From positions 868,001 to 932,000 of the forward strand of contig NZ_LT606951.1 in NCBI RefSeq assembly GCF_900095205.1: a DNA stretch of 64,000 bases, read 5' to 3'. This document shows positions 39,992-49,869 of this stretch, one piece after another. The DNA comes from Polynucleobacter necessarius. Lineage in GTDB: Bacteria; Pseudomonadota; Gammaproteobacteria; Burkholderiales; Burkholderiaceae. Under the pieces are notes generated by a model. That model was not told where the DNA came from. It made no database searches and saw only the letters and a program-made list of their open reading frames with translations. The first letter of the stretch is position 1; every line of letters begins with the position of its first letter. Made by a program: the position numbers and the translations under genes.

Positions 39992-40855
39992 TTGACTACA
40001 TTTCGCCGTCGTGGTCGCATCGATCGCAGTCGACTTGCGCAGATCCGTAAGCCAACATCTGAAGACCAGTGGGTCGAAGAATTAGGTGATGGAGTTGATT
40101 ACGAAGTAGAGGAGCTGCATCCGCAAAAGCCTCGCTTGCGTAGTAAGGGCATCTATCTACTCCCCAATGCATTTACTACTGCAGCATTATTTTGTGGCTT
40201 CTATGCAATTGTGAATGCCATGAACCACCAGTTTGAGGTTGCGGCGATCGCTATTTTTGCGTCGATGGTGCTCGATGGCATGGATGGTCGCGTAGCTCGC
40301 ATGACGAATACTCAGAGTACATTTGGCGAGCAGTATGATTCGCTGGCCGATATGGTTTCATTTGGGGTTGCACCTGCGTTAGTAGCTTATGAGTGGGCCT
40401 TAAAAGATTTAGGTAAGTGGGGCTGGTTAGCTGCATTTACCTATTGTGCGGGAGCGGCTCTGCGATTAGCGCGTTTTAATGTCAATACGGGTGTTGTCGA
40501 TAAAAAGTTTTTTCAAGGTTTGCCTAGTCCTGCTGCTGGCGCCTTAATGGCTGGTTTTATCTGGCTGGCAGATGACAATAAGCTACCTGTGCGAGATACA
40601 GCTATCCCCTGGGTAACATTTTTTATTGCGGTCTATGCTGGACTAACAATGGTATCTAATGCCCGTTTTTATAGTGGCAAAGCCTTGGACGTTCGTTATC
40701 GCGTGCCATTTGGGGTCATGGTTCTAATGATCCTTACTTTTGTCTTGATTTCTTCAAATCCTCCTTTAACTCTATTTGGTCTATTCGTGGTGTACTCAAT
40801 TTCTGGCTACGTTATTTGGGCTTGGGAAAAATTTAGTGGTAAACGATTTAGCTAA
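39992..40855 (+). CDS. pssA: CDP-diacylglycerol-serine O-phosphatidyltransferase
   Basis: Intact 287-residue membrane enzyme, start TTG at 39992. The CDP-alcohol phosphatidyltransferase motif DGX2ARX8GX3DX3D is complete in DGMDGRVARMTN followed by TFGEQYDSLADMVSFG. About seven hydrophobic segments follow (YLLPNAFTTAALFCGFYAIV, AALRLARF, VPFGVMVLMILTFVLISS). The first 45 residues are charged and cytoplasmic. It makes phosphatidylserine for psd upstream. The leuA attenuator begins 28 bases after its stop. Confidence 0.93.
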   Translation: MTTFRRRGRIDRSRLAQIRKPTSEDQWVEELGDGVDYEVEELHPQKPRLRSKGIYLLPNAFTTAALFCGFYAIVNAMNHQFEVAAIAIFASMVLDGMDGRVARMTNTQSTFGEQYDSLADMVSFGVAPALVAYEWALKDLGKWGWLAAFTYCAGAALRLARFNVNTGVVDKKFFQGLPSPAAGALMAGFIWLADDNKLPVRDTAIPWVTFFIAVYAGLTMVSNARFYSGKALDVRYRVPFGVMVLMILTFVLISSNPPLTLFGLFVVYSISGYVIWAWEKFSGKRFS

Positions 40856-40883
40856 ACTGCCATTTTTGGGGTATATTTAATCC

Positions 40884-40961
40884 ATGTTGATCAATTTTGT
40901 TACTTTAACCAGCCCTCTTCTGCTAGCACTAAGCCTAAAGCTTGGGACGGGTAAGGCCTGA
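40884..40961 (+). CDS. leuL: Leucine-rich leader peptide of leuA (attenuator)
   Basis: A 25-codon open frame from ATG 40884 to TGA 40959-40961 contains eight Leu codons: residues 2, 8, 12-14, 16, 18 and 20, centred on PLLLALSLKL. Three of these are the codon CTA. It is followed by a small hairpin (TAATGA/TCATTA, 40964-40984) and an intrinsic terminator at 41000-41028, 52 bases before leuA. This is the classical layout for transcription attenuation by leucyl-tRNA supply. A TATATT element at 40872-40877 lies only 6 bases before the ATG and could be the -10 of a nearly leaderless transcript (inference). Leu leaders are known in proteobacteria; the expression here is unproven. Confidence 0.8.
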   Translation: MLINFVTLTSPLLLALSLKLGTGKA

Positions 40962-40999
40962 GTTAATGAGATAAAGATTCATTAGCCGCCACATACCAG

Positions 41000-41028
41000 C
41001 CCCAGTTAATTGCTGGGGTTTTTGTTTT
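41000..41028 (+). terminator. Attenuator terminator upstream of leuA
   Basis: CCCCAG (41000-41005) pairs with CTGGGG (41013-41018) around a 7-base loop, followed directly by TTTTTGTTTT. It lies between the Leu-rich leader peptide and leuA, where it would stop transcription when leucine is plentiful. Confidence 0.85.
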
Positions 41029-41079
41029 ATAAGTTTTTCTAGATATAAGTTCAGCAGTATTTAAAACTGGAGAGTAGTA

Positions 41080-42627
41080 ATGAGCGACAAAGTAATCATT
41101 TTTGACACCACCTTACGTGATGGCGAACAATCGCCTGGCGCATCGATGACCAAGGACGAAAAAGTTCGTATTGCGCGTCAATTAGAGCGTCTTAAGGTTG
41201 ATGTTATCGAGGCGGGTTTTGCTGCTAGTTCTGAAGGTGACTTTCAGGCTATTTCCGCTGTTGCTGCTGTAGTTAAGGATTCAATCGTCTGCTCGTTGGC
41301 TCGTGCAAATGATAAGGATATTACTCGTGCAGCCGATGCATTGCAGTCCGCTAAAGCGAAACGTATCCATGCTTTCTTGGCAACAAGTCCTTTGCATATG
41401 GCCGTGAAATTACGGATGTCTCCAGAAGAGGTGTTGGAGCAAGCTAAACGCTCTATTTGTTTTGCGCGTAACTTGGCGTCAGATATCGAGTTCTCCGCGG
41501 AAGATGGCTATCGTTCAGAAATGGATTTCTTGTGCAGAGTGGTTGAAGCAGTTATTAATGAAGGTGTCTCTACTATCAATATCCCCGATACCGTGGGCTA
41601 TGCCACTCCAGAGTTGTATGGTGAGTTTATTAAAACCTTGCGTACTAGAGTGCCCAATTCAGATAAGGCTATTTGGTCTGTGCATTGCCATAATGATTTA
41701 GGAATGGCTGTTGCAAACTCTTTGGCTGGTGTAAAAATTGGTGGCGCCCGTCAAATTGAATGCACGATCAACGGCTTGGGTGAACGAGCTGGCAACACTG
41801 CATTAGAAGAAATTGTGATGTCTTTGCGCACCCGTAAGGATTATTTTGATATGGTGTGCGGTATTGATGCTACCCAAATTGTTCCTGCATCTAAATTCGT
41901 TTCACAAATTACCGGTTTTGTTGTTCAACCCAATAAAGCAGTAGTTGGTGCAAATGCTTTTGCTCACACTTCTGGAATACATCAAGACGGCATCTTAAAA
42001 AACCGTGATACCTACGAAATCATGCGTGCTGAAGATGTAGGTTGGTCGGCAAACAAAATCGTATTGGGTAAATTATCTGGGCGTAACGCCTTTAAACAAA
42101 GATTGCAAGAGTTGGGTATTGCTGTTGAAGCTGAGGCTGATTTAAATGAGGCATTTGCTCGATTTAAAGCACTGGCAGATCAAAAGTCAGAGATTTTTGA
42201 TGAGGATATTATTGCCATCATGTCTGATTTAGCCGCTGCTGAAGAGGGTGAGCACTATAAATTTATTTCATTAAGTCAGCATTCTGAAACTGGTGAACGT
42301 CCTAAGTCACGTGTCACCTTTCGGATAGGTGATAAAGAAATAAGCTCAGAGGCTGAAGGTAATGGACCAGTTGATGCTAGCTTGAATGCTATCGAAGAGA
42401 TAGCTAAGAGTGGTGCGGAGCAATTGCTGTATTCGGTGAATGCCATTACTTCCGGCACGCAGTCTCAAGGTGAGGTGGCTGTGCGTTTAGCGAAAGATGG
42501 GCGAATTGTGAATGGTGTTGGTACAGACCCAGACATCGTTGCAGCATCAGCAAAAGCGTATTTGTCAGCGTTGAATAAATTACACGACCCTAGTCAGACT
42601 AAGCTCAATGCGCAAATGACTCCCTAA
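41080..42627 (+). CDS. leuA: 2-isopropylmalate synthase
   Basis: Intact 515-residue enzyme that condenses acetyl-CoA with 2-oxoisovalerate, the first step specific to leucine. The N-terminal TIM barrel has [37 protein letters not shown] and the metal-binding [16 protein letters not shown]; the linker and C-terminal LeuA regulatory domain ([20 protein letters not shown] onward) bind leucine for feedback. The AGAGTAGTAATG context gives the start at 41080. It is controlled by the attenuator just upstream and uses the ilvBNC product. Confidence 0.97.
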   Translation: MSDKVIIFDTTLRDGEQSPGASMTKDEKVRIARQLERLKVDVIEAGFAASSEGDFQAISAVAAVVKDSIVCSLARANDKDITRAADALQSAKAKRIHAFLATSPLHMAVKLRMSPEEVLEQAKRSICFARNLASDIEFSAEDGYRSEMDFLCRVVEAVINEGVSTINIPDTVGYATPELYGEFIKTLRTRVPNSDKAIWSVHCHNDLGMAVANSLAGVKIGGARQIECTINGLGERAGNTALEEIVMSLRTRKDYFDMVCGIDATQIVPASKFVSQITGFVVQPNKAVVGANAFAHTSGIHQDGILKNRDTYEIMRAEDVGWSANKIVLGKLSGRNAFKQRLQELGIAVEAEADLNEAFARFKALADQKSEIFDEDIIAIMSDLAAAEEGEHYKFISLSQHSETGERPKSRVTFRIGDKEISSEAEGNGPVDASLNAIEEIAKSGAEQLLYSVNAITSGTQSQGEVAVRLAKDGRIVNGVGTDPDIVAASAKAYLSALNKLHDPSQTKLNAQMTP

Positions 42628-42652
42628 TTTCGAGAGCCATTCACATTAGATA

Positions 42653-43059
42653 TTATTTATTTAATTCGGTATTTTTATAGTACTTAGTGCCTTTGCGGGT
42701 GATTTCAGCGGCAAGGCCTGAGTCTGTTAGTTGATACATCAGGACTCCTGGTATATGGGCTTCTTGCTAGCTTTGTCGATAACTACGCCACTTCCGGTTC
42801 CACCACCAGCGATCAAGATTTTCATGCCAAAGTTGCTGAACGTTGCATAACCCGCTGATCTCTCAACGAGCTCTCTGGCTTTTGGCTGCACTTCATAGCG
42901 CTGTTTCAAAGTGGCTTGATTCTTGGTTAGGATTTCTTGGCGTTGTTCGTCAACGCTTTTGCTATCCCCAAAAAAGTTGCCAAACTGTGCAAAGGCCGGT
43001 TGGAGTAGGTTAAATCCGAGTAAAAGAGTGATGATGATTGAGCGAAAAATTAAGGGCAT
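42653..43059 (-). pseudogene. SYLF-domain (YSC84-like) protein with internal deletion
   Basis: From 43059 a signal peptide (ITLLLGFNLLQPAFAQF) leads to the start of a SYLF domain: ELVERSAGYATFSNFGMKIL and GGTGSGVVIDKASKKPIY, where the open frame ends 3 codons later. In the next frame the normal C-terminal end of such proteins follows at once: MYQLTDSGLAAEITRKGTKY, stop at 42653-42655. The roughly 70 residues that normally lie between these parts are missing. So this gene lost an internal segment rather than only a base. The family binds lipids (phosphoinositides in eukaryotes); the bacterial role is unclear. Confidence 0.75.
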
Positions 43060-43271
43060 ATATTGTAAGTTGTTGTTTATAAATGGAAATTATTTAAAGT
43101 CTTGTAAAACAGATAATACAGGATATTGGCTCTTTATTGATTCTTCTCCATATGACTCTTAGCTCTGATACAATTCGATGGCCTTGATTTATAAAGCTTT
43201 TTTGTTTTTTGTTAATCGCACAACACAAATTGGGTGAAAGCTCACGTGTTCGCAAGTTAGGAGTATTAAAA

Positions 43272-43541
43272 ATGGCAGTTGCTGATATTAAAACGGCGGA
43301 AATCGTCAAAGAAAACGCGCGCAGCGCAAACGATACGGGCAGTCCTGAAGTTCAGGTTTCTTTGCTCACAGCACGTATCAATGAATTAACTCCCCATTTC
43401 AAGGCTAACGCTAAAGATCATCACAGCCGTCGTGGTTTGTTGAAGATGGTTTCACGTCGCCGTCGCCTTTTGGGTTACCTCAAGGGTAAAGGTTTGGACC
43501 GCTATCGCGCATTGATCGAGAAATTAGGTCTCCGTAAGTAA
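43272..43541 (+). CDS. rpsO: 30S ribosomal protein S15
   Basis: Intact 89-residue protein with the S15 signature ([59 protein letters not shown]). It binds 16S rRNA early in assembly of the small subunit platform. ATG 43272 follows TTAGGAGTATTAAAA; the frame is open upstream but the conserved N-terminus fixes the start. It precedes pnp, as in most proteobacteria. Confidence 0.97.
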   Translation: MAVADIKTAEIVKENARSANDTGSPEVQVSLLTARINELTPHFKANAKDHHSRRGLLKMVSRRRRLLGYLKGKGLDRYRALIEKLGLRK

Positions 43542-43557
43542 TTCTTATCGGTATGCA

Positions 43558-43619
43558 ATGCCATCTATCTTAGGATTGTTTCTTTATAGAATTAGCCTTA
43601 AGCAGATGGCATGTTTTTT
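43558..43619 (+). terminator. Intrinsic terminator after rpsO
   Basis: ATGCCATCT (from 43558) pairs with AGATGGCAT (43604-43612) and an inner part CTTAGG/CCTTAAG extends the stem; a run of six T (43614-43619) follows. It probably ends most rpsO transcripts. Confidence 0.75.
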
Positions 43620-43668
43620 GGGCGCTTCAAGATCATTTGTGTAGGGGATTGTGTCATTCCAATGGGTT

Positions 43669-43750
43669 TCTGAGTGTAGTTCAGAGTCTCCCTGGAAGGG
43701 CATCCCTTGTGATCCTAAATCGCTCCAGTGTTGTCATGACACTGTTTTAT
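43669..43750 (+). promoter_or_regulatory. Stem-loops in the pnp leader
   Basis: TCTGA/TCAGA (43669-43673 with 43681-43685) and CAGTGT/ACACTG (43726-43731 with 43739-43744, followed by TTTTAT) lie in the 190 bases before pnp. In enteric bacteria a hairpin in the pnp leader is cut by RNase III for autoregulation; this is a candidate equivalent, by position only. Confidence 0.4.
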
Positions 43751-43808
43751 CCCACGACAAGCGCAATGCTCATGTGAGTTTTGCGTGAACAATTTGGAGA
43801 AGATCAGA

Positions 43809-45977
43809 ATGATTATGTTTAAAAAGGCAGTAAAGAGTTTTCAATGGGGCAATCATCAGGTAACTATGGAAACAGGCGAGATTGCTCGTCAAGCTGGTGG
43901 TGCTATAATCGTTAACGTAGACGACACAGTAGTAATGGGTACAGTAGTTGCTTCTAAGTCTGCAAAGCCAGGCCAATCATTTTTCCCGCTCACAGTGGAT
44001 TACTTAGAGAAGACATACGCTGCAGGCAAGATCCCTGGTGGCTTCTTCCGTCGCGAAGGTCGTCCATCTGAGGGTGAGACTTTGATCTCCCGCCTGATTG
44101 ACCGCCCATTGCGTCCTTTATTCCCAGAGGGTTTCTTGAACGAAGTTCAAGTAGTGGTGCATGTGTTGTCGATCAACCCTGACGTTCCGTCTGATATTCC
44201 TGCATTGATCGCAGCTTCTGCAGCTTTGGCAGTTTCAGGCATTCCTTTTGCTGGTCCAGTGGGTGCTGCACGTGTTGGTTACGCAAACGGCCAATACCTT
44301 TTGAACCCAACTCGTACAGAGCAAGCTACTAGCGAGCTCGATTTAATCGTTGCCGGTACTCAGGCTGCTGTGTTGATGGTTGAATCAGAAGCCAATCAAT
44401 TATCTGAAGAAGTAATGCTAGGTGCTGTTGTATACGGTCATGACCAAACGCAAACAGCGATCAACGCTATTAATGATTTAGTTCGTGAAGCTGGCAAACC
44501 AGAGTGGGATTGGACTGCTGCACCAAAAGATGAGCCATTTATCGCTAAGGTAACTGCATTGGCTGAAGCGCCATTGCGTGAGGCTTATCAGATTCGCCAA
44601 AAGGGTGCTCGTTCAGACAAGCTCAAAGAAATTTCTAAAGAAGTATTGGCTAAGTTATCTGAAGAGGGTGATGTTGATGCCGTTGCTATTAGCGACATCA
44701 TGTTTGAAATTGAGGCGAAGATTGTTCGTAGCCAAATTTTGAACGGTGAGCCACGTATTGATGGTCGTGATACACGTACTGTTCGTCCAATTGAGATTCG
44801 TAACGGAGTATTACCGCGTACACACGGTTCTGCATTGTTTACTCGCGGTGAAACTCAAGCGTTGGTTGTTGCTACATTGGGCACTGCACGTGACGAACAA
44901 ATTATTGATGCGCTAGAAGGTGAATACCGCGATCGCTTCATGTTTCACTACAACATGCCTCCATTTGCTACTGGCGAAACTGGCCGTGTAGGTAGCCCAA
45001 AGCGTCGCGAAATCGGTCATGGCCGTCTAGCTAAGCGTGCATTAATTCCAGTATTGCCAAGCGCTGAAGACTTTGCTTACAGCATTCGCGTAGTTTCAGA
45101 AATTACTGAATCTAATGGTTCATCTTCAATGGCTTCTGTTTGCGGTGGCTGTTTAGCAATGATGGATGCCGGTGTTCCAGTTAAAGCGCACGTAGCTGGT
45201 GTTGCCATGGGCTTAATCCTAGATGGCAATCGTTTTGCTGTATTGACCGATATCTTAGGTGATGAAGATCACTTAGGCGACATGGACTTCAAAGTAGCGG
45301 GTACTGCTAACGGCATTACCGCACTCCAGATGGACATCAAGGTTCAAGGCATTACTAAAGAAATTATGCAAGTTGCTTTAGCGCAAGCTAAAGAAGGCCG
45401 CTTACATATCTTGAGCAAAATGCAAGAAGCGATGGGTTCGGTCCGTGCGGAATTGTCAGCTCATGCTCCACGCATGGTTTCTTTCAAGATCCATCCGGAC
45501 AAGATTCGTGAAGTGATTGGTAAGGGCGGCGCAACTATTCAAGCGCTAACCAAAGAAACAGGTTGCAGCATCGATATTAAAGATGATGGCACTGTAACGA
45601 TTGCTTCTACTTCCGCCGAAGGTAAGGCTGAAGCTAAAGCGCGCATTGAAGGTATTACAGCAGAAACTGAAGTAGGCAAGATCTATGAAGGTCCGGTTGT
45701 GAAATTGCTCGAATTCGGTGCTTTAGTAAACATTCTCCCTGGAAAAGACGGTCTTTTGCACATCTCTGAAATCTCTAGTGAGCGTGTAAAAGAAGTGAAA
45801 GATTATTTAGCAGAAGGCCAAATAGTTCGCGTGAAGTTATTGGCTGCAGATGAGCGTGGTCGTTTACGTTTGTCACTCAAAGCCGCTATGGCGGATGAGG
45901 GTGGCACAATTGCTCCTTTAGCGGGCGCTACAAAAGTTGCTGCTGAAGCGGTGCCGACTTCTGGCGAATCTGTTTAA
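43809..45977 (+). CDS. pnp: Polyribonucleotide nucleotidyltransferase (PNPase)
   Basis: Intact protein of 722 residues from ATG 43809, placed 9 bases after GGAG; the next ATG at 43815 is also possible. Two RNase PH-like domains ([20 protein letters not shown]; the second with [20 protein letters not shown] and [19 protein letters not shown]), a KH domain ([16 protein letters not shown]) and an S1 domain ([20 protein letters not shown]). The enzyme degrades RNA from the 3' end with phosphate and works with the degradosome. Together with rph and yicC it is part of the RNA-turnover set in this window. Confidence 0.97.
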   Translation: MIMFKKAVKSFQWGNHQVTMETGEIARQAGGAIIVNVDDTVVMGTVVASKSAKPGQSFFPLTVDYLEKTYAAGKIPGGFFRREGRPSEGETLISRLIDRPLRPLFPEGFLNEVQVVVHVLSINPDVPSDIPALIAASAALAVSGIPFAGPVGAARVGYANGQYLLNPTRTEQATSELDLIVAGTQAAVLMVESEANQLSEEVMLGAVVYGHDQTQTAINAINDLVREAGKPEWDWTAAPKDEPFIAKVTALAEAPLREAYQIRQKGARSDKLKEISKEVLAKLSEEGDVDAVAISDIMFEIEAKIVRSQILNGEPRIDGRDTRTVRPIEIRNGVLPRTHGSALFTRGETQALVVATLGTARDEQIIDALEGEYRDRFMFHYNMPPFATGETGRVGSPKRREIGHGRLAKRALIPVLPSAEDFAYSIRVVSEITESNGSSSMASVCGGCLAMMDAGVPVKAHVAGVAMGLILDGNRFAVLTDILGDEDHLGDMDFKVAGTANGITALQMDIKVQGITKEIMQVALAQAKEGRLHILSKMQEAMGSVRAELSAHAPRMVSFKIHPDKIREVIGKGGATIQALTKETGCSIDIKDDGTVTIASTSAEGKAEAKARIEGITAETEVGKIYEGPVVKLLEFGALVNILPGKDGLLHISEISSERVKEVKDYLAEGQIVRVKLLAADERGRLRLSLKAAMADEGGTIAPLAGATKVAAEAVPTSGESV

Positions 45978-46001
45978 GTAAAGCAATGGGCAGGAATATA
46001 T

Positions 46002-46999
46002 ATGCGCGTAATTGAAATCAAAGAATTTGGCGCTCCAGAAATGCTGGTGCCAAGCAATCGCCCTGATCCAGCAGCTCCAGCTGTTGGATCAGGTGAAATT
46101 TTGATTAAGGTTTTAGCAGCTGGAATTAATCGTCCTGACGTTTTGCAACGTAAAGGTCACTATCCAGTGCCAGCGGGCGCATCAGATATTCCTGGTCTTG
46201 AAACGGCTGGCGAAATTGTTGGTGGTGATTTATCCCATGCGGATAATCTATTTGGCCTAAAGTTTGGAGATAAAGTATGTGCCTTGGTTCAGGGCGGAGG
46301 ATACGCAGAATTGTGTACCGCCCCCATTGCTCAGTGCTTACCTTACCCAAGCGGCTTTAGTGATCAAGAAGCGGCTGCCTTGCCGGAAACTTTCTATACT
46401 GTGTGGAGCAGCGTTTTCATGCGAGGTGAATTATCTGAAGGCGAAACATTATTGGTTCAAGGTGGCTCTAGCGGAATCGGAGTCACTGCCATTTTGATTG
46501 CTAAGGCATTGGGTCACAAAGTGCTTGTAACGGCCGGCACTGATGAAAAGTGCACCGCTTGTGTTGCTTTGGGCGCTGATCTTGCAATTAATTACAAGAC
46601 GCAAGATTTCGTTGAAGAGATCAAGAAGGCAACCGATGATAAAGGCGTTAATGTTGTGCTGGATATGGTTACTGGTGCTTATGTCCAAAAAGAAATTGAT
46701 TGTTTAGCAGATGACGGCCACATCGTGATCATCACTATTCAAGGCGGCTCAAAAGCGGAAGTAAGTACAAATCAGATTTTGCGTCGACGTTTGACGATTG
46801 CTGGTTCAACCCTACGTCCTCGTCCAGTCTCATTTAAGAAGCAAATTACTAACAACTCTTTGAGCATGTTTGGCCTTTACTTAATGCCGGCAAACTCAAA
46901 CCGGTCATTTATAAAACATTTACGCTTGATCAGGCGGCTGATGCACACGCATTAATGGGGTCATCTGAGCATGTGGGCAAAATCGTTTTAACCGTATAG
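46002..46999 (+). pseudogene. NAD(P)H-quinone oxidoreductase (zeta-crystallin/PIG3 type), frameshift near C-terminus
   Basis: MDR-superfamily protein: VLAAGINRPDVLQRKGHYPV, a GroES-like domain, and the nucleotide-binding LVQGGSSGIGVTAILIAKAL and GTDEKCTACVALGADLAINY. The frame is right up to RPRPVSFKKQI near 46845; an indel near 46850-46856 moves it. The correct frame gives QLFEHVWPLLNAGKLKPVIY and ADAHALMGSSEHVGKIVLTV with stop TAG at 46997-46999. The open product lacks only the last 50 residues, which close the catalytic domain. It lies between pnp and tpiA in a block of otherwise intact genes, so an error or very recent loss is possible. Confidence 0.85.
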
Positions 47000-47016
47000 A
47001 AATTTTATAAATACCT

Positions 47017-47775
47017 ATGCGACCACTCATCGTTATCGGCAACTGGAAAATGAATGGCAGTCTTGCAAGTAATCAAGACTGGATTAAATCCGTTGCACGT
47101 GGCATGGAGAGCGGGATGCCATCAGGTCGTAAATATGCGGTATGCCCACCGTTTCCTTTCTTGCAGCAATGTGCCAATTTGATTGCTGAACATTCTTTGG
47201 TATTTTTAAGTCTAGGTGCACAAGATGCCTCGGCTCATAGCTCAGGCGCCTATACCGGCGAGGTCGCTGCTTCAATGTTGAAAGAGGTAGGATGCACCTA
47301 TGTCATTGTTGGTCATTCTGAGCGTCGACAAATGCATCAAGAGGTTGATGAAGCGGTTGCTGCAAAAGCCCTTCAGGTGTTGGATAACGGTATGACTCCA
47401 GTAATTTGCGTTGGTGAAACTGCAGATGAAAGAAATTCAGGTAGAGCGGAAAAAATTGTTTGTGCTCAGATTGCAAAGCAAGTGAGTGTACTGCAAGACC
47501 GACTTGCGGATTGTTTGATTGCTTACGAGCCAGTATGGGCGATTGGAACTGGTAAGGTTGCTAGTGCCCAAGTAGCTCAAGACATGCATCGCGCTATTCG
47601 TCTGCAATTAGCTGAATTTAATGAGGATGTAGCTTCTCATGTAGGGATTTTGTATGGCGGCAGTGTCAAGCCTGACAATGCCGTTGAATTATTTGCCATG
47701 CCTGATATTGATGGGGGATTGGTTGGGGGTGCTTCATTGAATCCTCAAGACTTTTTAGCCATTTGCCAGGCATAG
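47017..47775 (+). CDS. tpiA: Triosephosphate isomerase
   Basis: Intact 252-residue TIM barrel. Catalytic parts: GNWKMNGS with the N-terminal Lys, VIVGHSERRQMHQEVDEAV with the electrophilic His, AYEPVWAIGTGKVASAQVAQ with the catalytic Glu, and the phosphate loop LYGGSVKPDNAVELFAM. Converts dihydroxyacetone phosphate and glyceraldehyde 3-phosphate. It precedes secG by 22 bases, the standard order before the nuo operon in Burkholderiales. Confidence 0.97.
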   Translation: MRPLIVIGNWKMNGSLASNQDWIKSVARGMESGMPSGRKYAVCPPFPFLQQCANLIAEHSLVFLSLGAQDASAHSSGAYTGEVAASMLKEVGCTYVIVGHSERRQMHQEVDEAVAAKALQVLDNGMTPVICVGETADERNSGRAEKIVCAQIAKQVSVLQDRLADCLIAYEPVWAIGTGKVASAQVAQDMHRAIRLQLAEFNEDVASHVGILYGGSVKPDNAVELFAMPDIDGGLVGGASLNPQDFLAICQA

Positions 47776-47797
47776 ATTTTTTATTTGGAGATAAGCC

Positions 47798-48142
47798 GTG
47801 GAATGGTTTAAGACTTTATTGATCGTGTTGCAGGTAATTTCAGCCCTAGCTGTGATTCTTTTGGTTTTATTGCAGCAAGGTAAGGGTGCTGACATGGGCG
47901 CTGCTTTTGGTTCTGGAGCATCGGGCAGCCTCTTTGGTGCTAGTGGTTCTGCTAACTTTCTATCTCATGCAACTGCTATTTTTGCTGCTGTTTTCTTTGT
48001 TTGCACGCTTGGCATTACTTGGATTGGCAATAAGAAAGAAGTTAGTCCTGGCGTGCTTTCTGGGACGGTTGCACCTGTTGTGACTCCTGCTGCGCCTGTA
48101 GTGCCGGCACAAGATCCGGCTAAACCAGCAGTTCCTAAGTAA
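47798..48142 (+). CDS. secG: Protein translocase subunit SecG
   Basis: Intact 114-residue membrane protein with start GTG. Two hydrophobic segments (LLIVLQVISALAVILLVLLQ and ATAIFAAVFFVCTLGITWIG) flank the conserved loop GKGADMGAAFGSGASGSLFG. The C-terminal tail is rich in Pro, Ala and Val. It is part of the SecYEG channel. TTTGGAG before the start supports the GTG at 47798. Confidence 0.94.
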   Translation: MEWFKTLLIVLQVISALAVILLVLLQQGKGADMGAAFGSGASGSLFGASGSANFLSHATAIFAAVFFVCTLGITWIGNKKEVSPGVLSGTVAPVVTPAAPVVPAQDPAKPAVPK

Positions 48143-48227
48143 AACAGTAGGTTTTTACAGTTTTTTTGCCCAGATTTTGGGGTAGTGCACTTGTGCAATG
48201 CAGTAGAATTGATGGGTTTTGCAAGAT

Positions 48228-48312
48228 GCCGACGTGGTGAAATTGGTAGACACGCTATCTTGAGGGGGTAGTGGCTTAGGCTGTGCGAGTTCGAGTCTCG
48301 CCGTCGGCACCA
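48228..48312 (+). tRNA. tRNA-Leu (anticodon GAG)
   Basis: An 85-base class II tRNA. Acceptor GCCGACG/CGTCGGC, D arm with AAATTGGTAGAC, anticodon stem CTATC/GGTAG around TTGAGGG (anticodon GAG), variable arm, T arm GCGAG-TTCGAGT-CTCGC and encoded CCA. It reads CUC and CUU. It sits between secG and nuoA. Confidence 0.96.
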
Positions 48313-48415
48313 AAAAGTAGTATTGCTAAGGGTTTTTGCTCTAAATCAATACTTTATGTAGTGGAATAATTAATAATTTGCTGCTTTTAGGAATTACTAG
48401 ATAAACAGGGCTATT

Positions 48416-48775
48416 TTGAATCTCGCTAATTACTTTCCTGTTCTGCTTTTCATCCTCGTAGGTATTGGGGTGGGATTAGTCCCCATGTTCCTCGGAAAAA
48501 TTTTGGCTCCTTCGAAGCCAGACGCTGAAAAACTGTCTCCCTATGAGTGCGGTTTTGAAGCTTTCGAAGATGCGCGTATGAAGTTCGACGTGCGCTACTA
48601 CCTAATTGCTATTCTCTTCATCCTTTTTGACCTAGAAACTGCATTCCTATTCCCATGGGGTGTGGCGTTACGTGACATCGGATGGCTTGGCTACGCCTCT
48701 ATGGTGATTTTCCTCTTGGAATTCATTGTGGGATTTGTATATATCTGGAAAAAGGGCGCTCTCGACTGGGAGTGA
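48416..48775 (+). CDS. nuoA: NADH-quinone oxidoreductase subunit A
   Basis: Intact 119-residue membrane subunit, start TTG. Three hydrophobic segments and the conserved [20 protein letters not shown] and [13 protein letters not shown]. It lies near the quinone site of complex I and begins the 14-gene nuo operon. The conserved N-terminus [20 protein letters not shown] supports the TTG at 48416. Confidence 0.95.
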
Positions 48776-48780
48776 TAGAT

Positions 48781-49263
48781 ATGGCATTAGAAGGCGTTCT
48801 CAAAGAAGGATTTGTTACTACTACTGCGGATCAGTTGATTAACTGGACGCGTAATGGTTCCCTGTGGCCCATGACTTTCGGACTTGCATGCTGCGCGGTT
48901 GAGATGATGCATGCAGGCGCATCCCGTTATGACTTAGATCGTTTTGGCGTCGTTTTCCGCCCATCACCACGTCAATCAGATTTAATGATTGTGGCTGGTA
49001 CCTTGTGCAACAAAATGGCTCCTGCCTTGCGGAAGGTTTATGACCAAATGCCTGAGCCGCGCTGGGTGATTTCAATGGGCTCATGTGCGAATGGTGGCGG
49101 CTACTACCATAACTCTTATTCAGTAGTTCGCGGTTGTGATCGTATTGTGCCAGTGGATATTTATGTTCCTGGCTGTCCTCCTACTGCAGAGGCGTTGATC
49201 TATGGAATCATTCAGTTGCAATCCAAGATCGCCCGCACCAGCACTATTGCGAGGAAGGCTTAA
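48781..49263 (+). CDS. nuoB: NADH-quinone oxidoreductase subunit B
   Basis: Intact 160-residue subunit that carries cluster N2, the last Fe-S centre before quinone. Ligands lie in [11 protein letters not shown] (tandem Cys), [10 protein letters not shown] and [14 protein letters not shown] 48781 starts [20 protein letters not shown]; the frame is open into nuoA but the conserved start is here. Five bases separate it from nuoA. Confidence 0.97.
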
Positions 49264-49266
49264 ATC

Positions 49267-49866
49267 ATGTCAGATCGTCTAATTCAATTAGCCGCTAATT
49301 TAGAAAAAGTTTTAGGTAAGCGCGCTCAATCGATTGAAGTTGCGCTGGGTGAAGTTACCATTGTTGTCAATGTAGACAACTATTTTGAGTCAGCCATACT
49401 ATTGCGTGATGACCCATTGCTCGCCTTTGAGCAATTGATTGATCTCTGCGGTGTTGACTATCAAGATTTCCGCGATGGCGCCTGGAGTGGTCAGCGTTTT
49501 GGTGTTGTGAGTCACCTGCTATCACTTGAGCACAACTGGCGCCTGCGTGTACGCGTATTTGCACCAGACGATAGCTATCCTTTAGTAGCATCAATTACAC
49601 CAGTATGGAATTCAGCTAACTGGTTCGAGCGTGAAGCATTTGACCTCTATGGCATCTTGTTTGAAGGTCATGATGGTTTACGTCGTATTCTGACTGATTA
49701 CGGCTTTATTGGCCATCCATTTAGAAAAGATTTCCCGATCAGTGGCAATGTAGAAATGCGCTATGACCCAGAGTTGAAGCGTGTGGTTTATCAGCCTGTC
49801 ACGATTGAGGCTCGAGAAATTACTCCACGCATTGTTCGTGAAGAGCAGTATGGAGGACCGGTTTAA
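49267..49866 (+). CDS. nuoC: NADH-quinone oxidoreductase subunit C
   Basis: Intact 199-residue peripheral-arm subunit of the 30-kDa family. The signature [20 protein letters not shown], followed by [20 protein letters not shown], is complete. It is separate from nuoD here, unlike the nuoCD fusion of enterics. Spacing to nuoD is 3 bases. Confidence 0.97.
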   Translation: MSDRLIQLAANLEKVLGKRAQSIEVALGEVTIVVNVDNYFESAILLRDDPLLAFEQLIDLCGVDYQDFRDGAWSGQRFGVVSHLLSLEHNWRLRVRVFAPDDSYPLVASITPVWNSANWFEREAFDLYGILFEGHDGLRRILTDYGFIGHPFRKDFPISGNVEMRYDPELKRVVYQPVTIEAREITPRIVREEQYGGPV

Positions 49867-49869
49867 GTC

